The translations under genes and the position numbers were made by a program. Of a stretch of DNA of 64,000 bases, positions 59,071 to 64,000 are shown in pieces. How positions within the stretch are numbered: the first letter of the stretch is position 1; every line of letters starts with the position of its first letter. Location of the stretch: the NCBI GenBank assembly GCA_017654935.2, contig CM065698.1, forward strand, positions 45,326,122 through 45,390,121, in the 5' to 3' direction. Below the pieces are notes generated by a model, which was given only the letters and a program-made list of their open reading frames with translations, was not told where the DNA came from and did not search any database. This stretch comes from Phymorhynchus buccinoides (Eukaryota; Mollusca; Gastropoda; Neogastropoda; Raphitomidae).

Positions 59071-59413
59071 GTGTTTTGGATACTTTTTTTAATTACTGGT
59101 TGACATTAGCTTGAAGTTTGGACCCAAAGTAAAGTTAGAGCGCAATGTTCAACGAATGGTTTTCTTTCTGAAAAATCAAAGAACAGTTTTAGTTTTCTGT
59201 CCATGACTATGACTTCAACTAGTGGGCGCTTTGCACCGGCTATTGCTCGGCTGCAGCCTATGGGGATGGGTTGGCCATTGGGGACCTTCCATAGCGCCAG
59301 CTGTCCTTGAGTCTTCTTGGACGAGAGACTGGGGATGTTCCCTGGGCAAGGCTATAAACACGTTCCATCCCAGCCCTCCAAAATAGCCGTCGCCTCCTCT
59401 GCTATCTGGAAGT

Positions 59414-59570
59414 CATACCGGGGGGTCTTTTGTATAAATAGTTCCCCCACCTTCTGGAAGTTCTGTGCTTGTAACTTCCTCTAATCTGTCATTCTTTTTT
59501 TACTCTGCCCTTTCCCTTTGCTTACTGTCGTCTATTATCTTTCTGCCATACCGGCCCATTCTCCTGCTTT
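59414..59570 (+). mobile_element. Partial foldback element (left arm)
   Basis: Matches 865-1017 of the foldback at 798-1346: TACCGGGGGGTC, AGTTCCCCCAC, CTTGTAACTTCCTCTAATCT and CCCATTCTCCTGC. The right arm is absent. Confidence 0.8.
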
Positions 59571-59951
59571 AGTTCTAGAAACACGGACTTGCTGGGCCTA
59601 TTTCGTAGTTAGGCGCATAACGGCAGTATGACGCATCTACGCTCATAATTGACAGGACACTGCCTCAGCGACCGAAGTAGAAGAATGCTAGTATGAAGTC
59701 CAATCCTCTGAAAACCACGTTAAAAAGGCCACAAAGGCCCATAGATTGAAAAGGGACAACACTGAAATGAGTCCCCCAACTTCACTAAAATGAGTCCCGC
59801 AACTTCTCCAAGTAAAGGCTGAATTATTATAGCAAGAAATCACTTTTCTAAATACCATTTAACACGATTTAAGATAACACTGAAGTTTTTAAAAAAGAAG
59901 CAAAACCTCTGACAAGAGAAGCCAATCCTCTGTCAGAAATTCTTAATCCTC

Positions 59952-60000
<49 letters not shown>

Positions 60001-60038
60001 ATCGTTGTTGTTGTTGTTGTTGTTGTTGTCGTCGTCGT
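59952..60038. repeat. (GTT)n microsatellite
   Basis: GTT triplets with one ATC and a GTC run at the end. Confidence 0.95.
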
Positions 60039-60045
60039 ACCTTGG

Positions 60046-60215
60046 CTAAAACAAAACACTCCAAGGATCATCCCACCAGAAGAAGCACTTGAACACTATG
60101 GTACAAATGCATCAGCTAGGGATGAGAACACTACATACGTGACCGGTTTTTTTAAATTATCCCGCCACGTGGGCAGCCACACTCGACTTCGGAGGATTTT
60201 GGAGACTGATGATGT
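60046..60215 (+). repeat. Dispersed repeat, copy B
   Basis: Inverse of 41130-41300. Contains GAAGCACTTGAACACTATGG and CAGCTAGGGATGAGAACA. Confidence 0.7.
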
Positions 60216-60533
60216 TATGCTAGGAGCTTGTCGTGGCTAAAGACAATCCCTGCATAGCTATGCAGAGCATGACAACATTTTGATGCAGCATTGTTGTTCT
60301 AGCCTATGTCAATTGGTCTGACCAGAGAGATGTTACCAATAGTTGAATCTAAAACCTAGATTCCGTGACCACTCTCTGGCTAGTAAGGTTTGACGATTGA
60401 TTTGACCTCTTTGGGCCTTTTATAAAAGATTTAGCCCCCATGTCCCTCTGAAAAATGCTGGCATTTTTTGCTAGAGGCCAAAATCCAAAATGGCCGCTGG
60501 TGCGAACCTAAAAATAGAAGTTTTGAACCAAAG

Positions 60534-61214
60534 CACATAGAATCATGTACAAAAATATTTTCTAGGGTAAATCGAGCATGAGGATTGCGATTCTGACATC
60601 CTTTTAACAATATGACATGATTTTCACCCTCAAATTCAAGATGGCCGCCATTAGATAGCGCTAAAAGGTATCAACGAAAAAGCTCATTCAGTTAAGTTTA
60701 TTATGGTCATGCAATTATAATTCCATACTATAAATCCGATCTTTGTCTATTTTACATCATGTAAATACAAGATTTGTTTCTGTTTTTTGTGTTTTCAGGG
60801 ATTTTGAAGCAAGTGACACAGTGCAATATGTGATGCTGTGAAGATGGACATCTTCGGTGTGAATTCAGAAGATAGCATATGACAATGTCTACTGTTCCGT
60901 GTGTCCTACAGTGTGGCAAACTTTGCAATAAAGCTACAGATGCCATTGCCACCTCTCAGAGTTGGGAAAATCTCAAGCGAAAATCCCAATTATGGAGTGG
61001 TCTTGACAAATTTGGAAGTGTCTTTTCAACGGTTGATTGGGATAAATGTCCCGGTGAACATTGTGTCCATGACTTATGTAAATTGACATTATGCAATGCC
61101 AAGAAGCTGGAACAGGCTCGAACAAGACAGAAGAAACAAGAGGTTGAAGAATACCAATCCCAGTCACCTTCAACATCTGAGGCTTTCTCCCCAGATACTG
61201 CTCCACCTGCCAAG
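60534..61214 (+). repeat. Left arm of long inverted repeat
   Basis: About 680 bp, near-identical to the reverse complement of 63321-64000, including the first ~110 codons of the gene copied there and its upstream region. The arm may be longer, as the partner runs off the window. Confidence 0.9.
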
Positions 61215-61241
61215 CGGAGAGAGCTAACATATTCGTCATAG
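60879..61241 (+). pseudogene. Duplicated 5' end of the transposon gene
   Basis: ATG 60879 opens MTMSTVPCVLQCGKL, the same N-terminus as the minus-strand gene starting at 63656. It is identical but for a few residues until PPAK at the arm end (61214), then runs nine codons into unrelated sequence (RRELTYSS). It is a by-product of the inverted duplication; expression is unknown. Confidence 0.75.
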
Positions 61242-63656
61242 TTGCAGACATGTACTGCATGTACATTCTGAAAAAGTGCATCCATCATTACAAGGAAATC
61301 CTTCCAGTAGTCTGCCATGTCACAGGCCTCCACATGGTTGAACAAGTTGTTGATCAGGCTCTTGAGGTCAGCATCCTCCATAAGTGCCTCATGAGCAGCA
61401 GCACGGGCTTCTTGGGAGAGACTTGTATCTCTCAAAATCTTGAGGTTTTCTTTTGTGTCATCAGCAAGGTTACGCGCGAGTCTCATGTACCAGCTGACTC
61501 ATGAGTGCCTCATACATGAGCCTCAAGCAACGCAGTCCCCTTCTGTAATGCTTGCCTTTCAGAGCATGGTCGACTGAGCCTTGGGCAATAACTCCTGCCG
61601 CCACAAGTACATCTCTTAACTCGCTCCCCTTGTAGCGCTTGTAGATGGCACTCATCATCACACACTGTGTATGGAAGGGACCCACAAATGGTACAATGTC
61701 TCTGAATCTATCCGGGTTCTCGGCTTCGAGCAGGGTGATGAGAACGTAGACAGGAAGGTCTCCTGCTAAGAAGGCAAAGGGCATGCGCTTGGTTGTGATG
61801 ATGGTTGACAGCTTGACCATGATGTCATGCACCACTGTCTTGTTAGGGGGCTGGTTGTAAGACTTATGAAAATAAGCCTTGCTCTTTCCTTGGTCCTTAG
61901 TCAAGCTTGCATGAAACCCGTTGTAGGAAGGAACTTTCTGCTCAGCTGCATCAGGACGGTCACCATTCACGTCCGCACGAGCAAGTGCATGAATAATGCC
62001 CCGAGTTTGCTGAATCGCTGTGCTGGAAGAGAAATTAGCCTGCTCACGTGCATGGCGAATGGGAGGCTCACCATGTTTGATGGTCCTGTAGGGCGTGACT
62101 GCTTGCATCTGGGATGCTTTGTCCGTCAGTATTTGTGACACAGCCTTGGCGTCCTTCATACGCACTTGCTCTTCTTCTGTGTTCTCCTGCTGAAGGCGTT
62201 CTAGACGCTGCAGAAACATCCAGTTACATGGATGTGCTGTGCTTCCTCCTGTCAAGGTGTCATTTTTGAAGTCGTCATTGTCTATGATACTGATGCTTGG
62301 TGTGCTCTCGGCAATCTCATCAGGACAGATTGAACATCGTTCTAGGTCATGCATGGTCCAGAGATCACGTAGGAGAAGCACGTGTGGGTAACTGATCCCC
62401 ATGCCCAACTTGTGATAAGAGTCTACAAGCTCTTTACTGCGAGTAACTCCATGCAGAGTAACCGTAGCATTGATTGCAGTAGGGGTGGGGCTTTTTGTGA
62501 TATGCTGTGTGATCAGTGAAGCGAGGGCGAGTGTGCTTGGAGACATATCTGCTTATTTCTTCCCCAGCATAGCAGATAGCAAATGCACAAGGAGAGGTGA
62601 AAGCTCGTCCCCCTCTTCTAGCTCCTCTACTCTTGGCGGCCAGGGAATGAGTTTGGTTGACTTGATGTCATCCTTGAGCCGTGCAGCCACGTTGTCCACA
62701 AGCTGCTCACTGCTCACACCGATGGAGGAGAGTGCTGCTTCAACATAGGAACCACCTCCCATGGTATCATAGACTAACTCACTCTGATATCTTTGAGGAC
62801 GGGAGTGGAATCCAATCTTATCCTCAAACTCGCGGGTCAGGATATCTTTGATAAAGGATGACTTGATGCCAGATGTTGGGAAACCATACTGAGAAATGAT
62901 GGAGCTGTAGTCTTGGAGAAGGCCCAGCAGAGACCTCAATTCATGTTCCTCAAAGATCACTGTTCTGACATAATCAAAGAAGACAGTCCTGGCCTCACGG
63001 AGACTGACATTTTGCATGAGTGGCAGTTTGTCATCTGCACTCATTTTCTGGTATTTAGGCACATATTTCAACCAGCATTTACTGTGATATCTGATTTCAA
63101 TTGCGTAGGGTTGATCAGCTGCATAGTCAATCAGACAGTTGATTCTGTCTCGCATGTTCTGATCTTCCAGGGCTACTGTATGGCTTTTGAACATTGCCCA
63201 TGCATGGGCATATGAAATGAGGGACAACTTAGATTCTGGGTGTTTGCCTGACTCAGGCTTGCAGCACCAGACACATGTTGTTTTGTCATGCACCGGCCAT
63301 TCCATACTCGACCACAGCTGCTTGGCAGGTGGAACAGTATCTGGGGAGAAAGCCTCAGATGTTGAAGGTGACTGGGATTGGCATTCTTCAACGTCTTGTT
63401 TCTTCTGTCTTGTTCGAGCCTGTTCCAGCTTCTTGGCATTGCATAATGTCAATTTACATAAGTCATGGACACAATGTTCACCGGGACATTTATCCCAATC
63501 AACCGTTGAAAAGACACTTCCAAATTTGTCAAGACCACTCCATAATTGGGATTTTTGCTTGAGATTTTCCCAACTCTGAGAGGTGGCAATGGCATCTGTA
63601 GCTTTATTGCAAAGTTTGCCACACTGTAGGACACACGGAACAGTAGACATTGTCAT
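61215..63656 (-). pseudogene. N-terminal half of the XPG/PIN-like family protein, broken
   Basis: ATG at 63656. The first 367 codons have Cys/His clusters that may bind zinc (CVLQCGKLC; CPGEHCVHDLC; CVWCC). A TAA at 62553-62555 follows MLGKK, but the same frame continues (MSPSTLALASL) to 61470, with CSICPDE, FLAGDLPVYVLITLLEAENP, FVGPFHTQCVMM and ALKGKHYRRGLRC. A one-base insertion near 61485 shifts frame to RNLADDTKENL...DYWKDFLVMMDALF...CNYDEYVSSL, where the left arm cuts it off. I recognise the layout from large multi-copy invertebrate proteins whose C-terminal part resembles the gene at 5441-8184 (memory-based inference). About 800 codons remain. Confidence 0.6.
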
Positions 63657-64000
63657 ATGCTATCTTCTGAATTCACACCGAAGATGTCCATCTTCACAGC
63701 ATCACATATTGCACTGTGTCACTTGCTTCAAAATCCCTGAAAACACAGAAAACAGAAACAAATCTTGTATTTACATGATGTAAAATAGACAAAGATCGGA
63801 TTTATAGTATGGAATTTTAATTGCATGACCATAATAAACTTAACTGAATGAGCTTTTTCGTTGATACCTTTTAGCGCTATCTAATGGCGGCCATCTTGAA
63901 TTTGAGGGTGAAAATCATGTCATATTGTTAAAAGGATGTCAGAATCGCAATTCTCATGCTCGATTTACCCTAGAAAATATTTTTGTACATGATTCTATGT
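63321..64000 (-). repeat. Right arm of long inverted repeat, cut by window end
   Basis: Partner of 60534-61214. It is still matching at base 64000, so the true end lies outside. Confidence 0.9.

Overview
The window looks like nuclear DNA of a gastropod mollusc. The main evidence is a multi-exon receptor of the type first described as GRL101 in the snail Lymnaea (CUB, LDLa, C-type lectin, LRR and seven-helix domains). The background is very rich in CA, CT and ATA microsatellites, foldback and MITE elements, and intron-poor retroelements. No bacterial, viral or organelle gene set, rRNA or tRNA was seen. The species cannot be fixed from the sequence.

Layout. 1-9.6 kb is repeat country: microsatellites, a 550-bp foldback element, a 1.3-kb repeat with internal duplications, a minisatellite, and a 4.3-kb DNA transposon with TIRs at 4288-8553. 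That transposon carries a broken minus-strand gene with an XPG/PIN-like nuclease signature (Academ-like by inference). 9.65-38.67 kb holds five related but clearly different non-LTR retrotransposons of the I/Nimb type, all on the plus strand, head to tail. Element 1 has a broken ORF1 and an open ORF2. Element 2 has both ORFs broken, and its ORF1 is replaced in part by a second copy of the 1.3-kb repeat. Element 3 is 5'-truncated but open, with a candidate 12-bp target duplication. Element 4 has an intact ORF1 and a broken ORF2. Element 5 is only a 3' UTR. ORF1 is a nucleocapsid-like RNA-binding protein with CCHC knuckles. ORF2 is endonuclease, reverse transcriptase, RNase H and a C-terminal Cys/His motif. 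The elements have long structured 3' UTRs and share a 3'-terminal motif.

38.7-43.2 kb shows no gene. 43.2-55.6 kb holds five consecutive exons of the receptor, plus strand, with consistent splice phases. Its introns contain a pogo-like element, a MITE and a LINE fragment split by a Tc1/mariner fossil. The last exon carries an apparent one-base deletion in an A-run between helix 1 and helix 2.

55.6-60.5 kb is MITEs and composite repeats. From 60.5 kb to the right edge lies a structure with inverted arms of at least 680 bp. The arms flank a broken minus-strand gene that appears to be the N-terminal half of the same protein family whose C-terminal half sits at 5.4-8.2 kb.

Most of the window is therefore mobile DNA. 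The receptor is the only clear host gene. The points most worth checking are the same-orientation retrotransposon array, the loss of the catalytic endonuclease Glu in every ORF2 copy that retains that region, and the TIR-bounded elements encoding an XPG-like protein.
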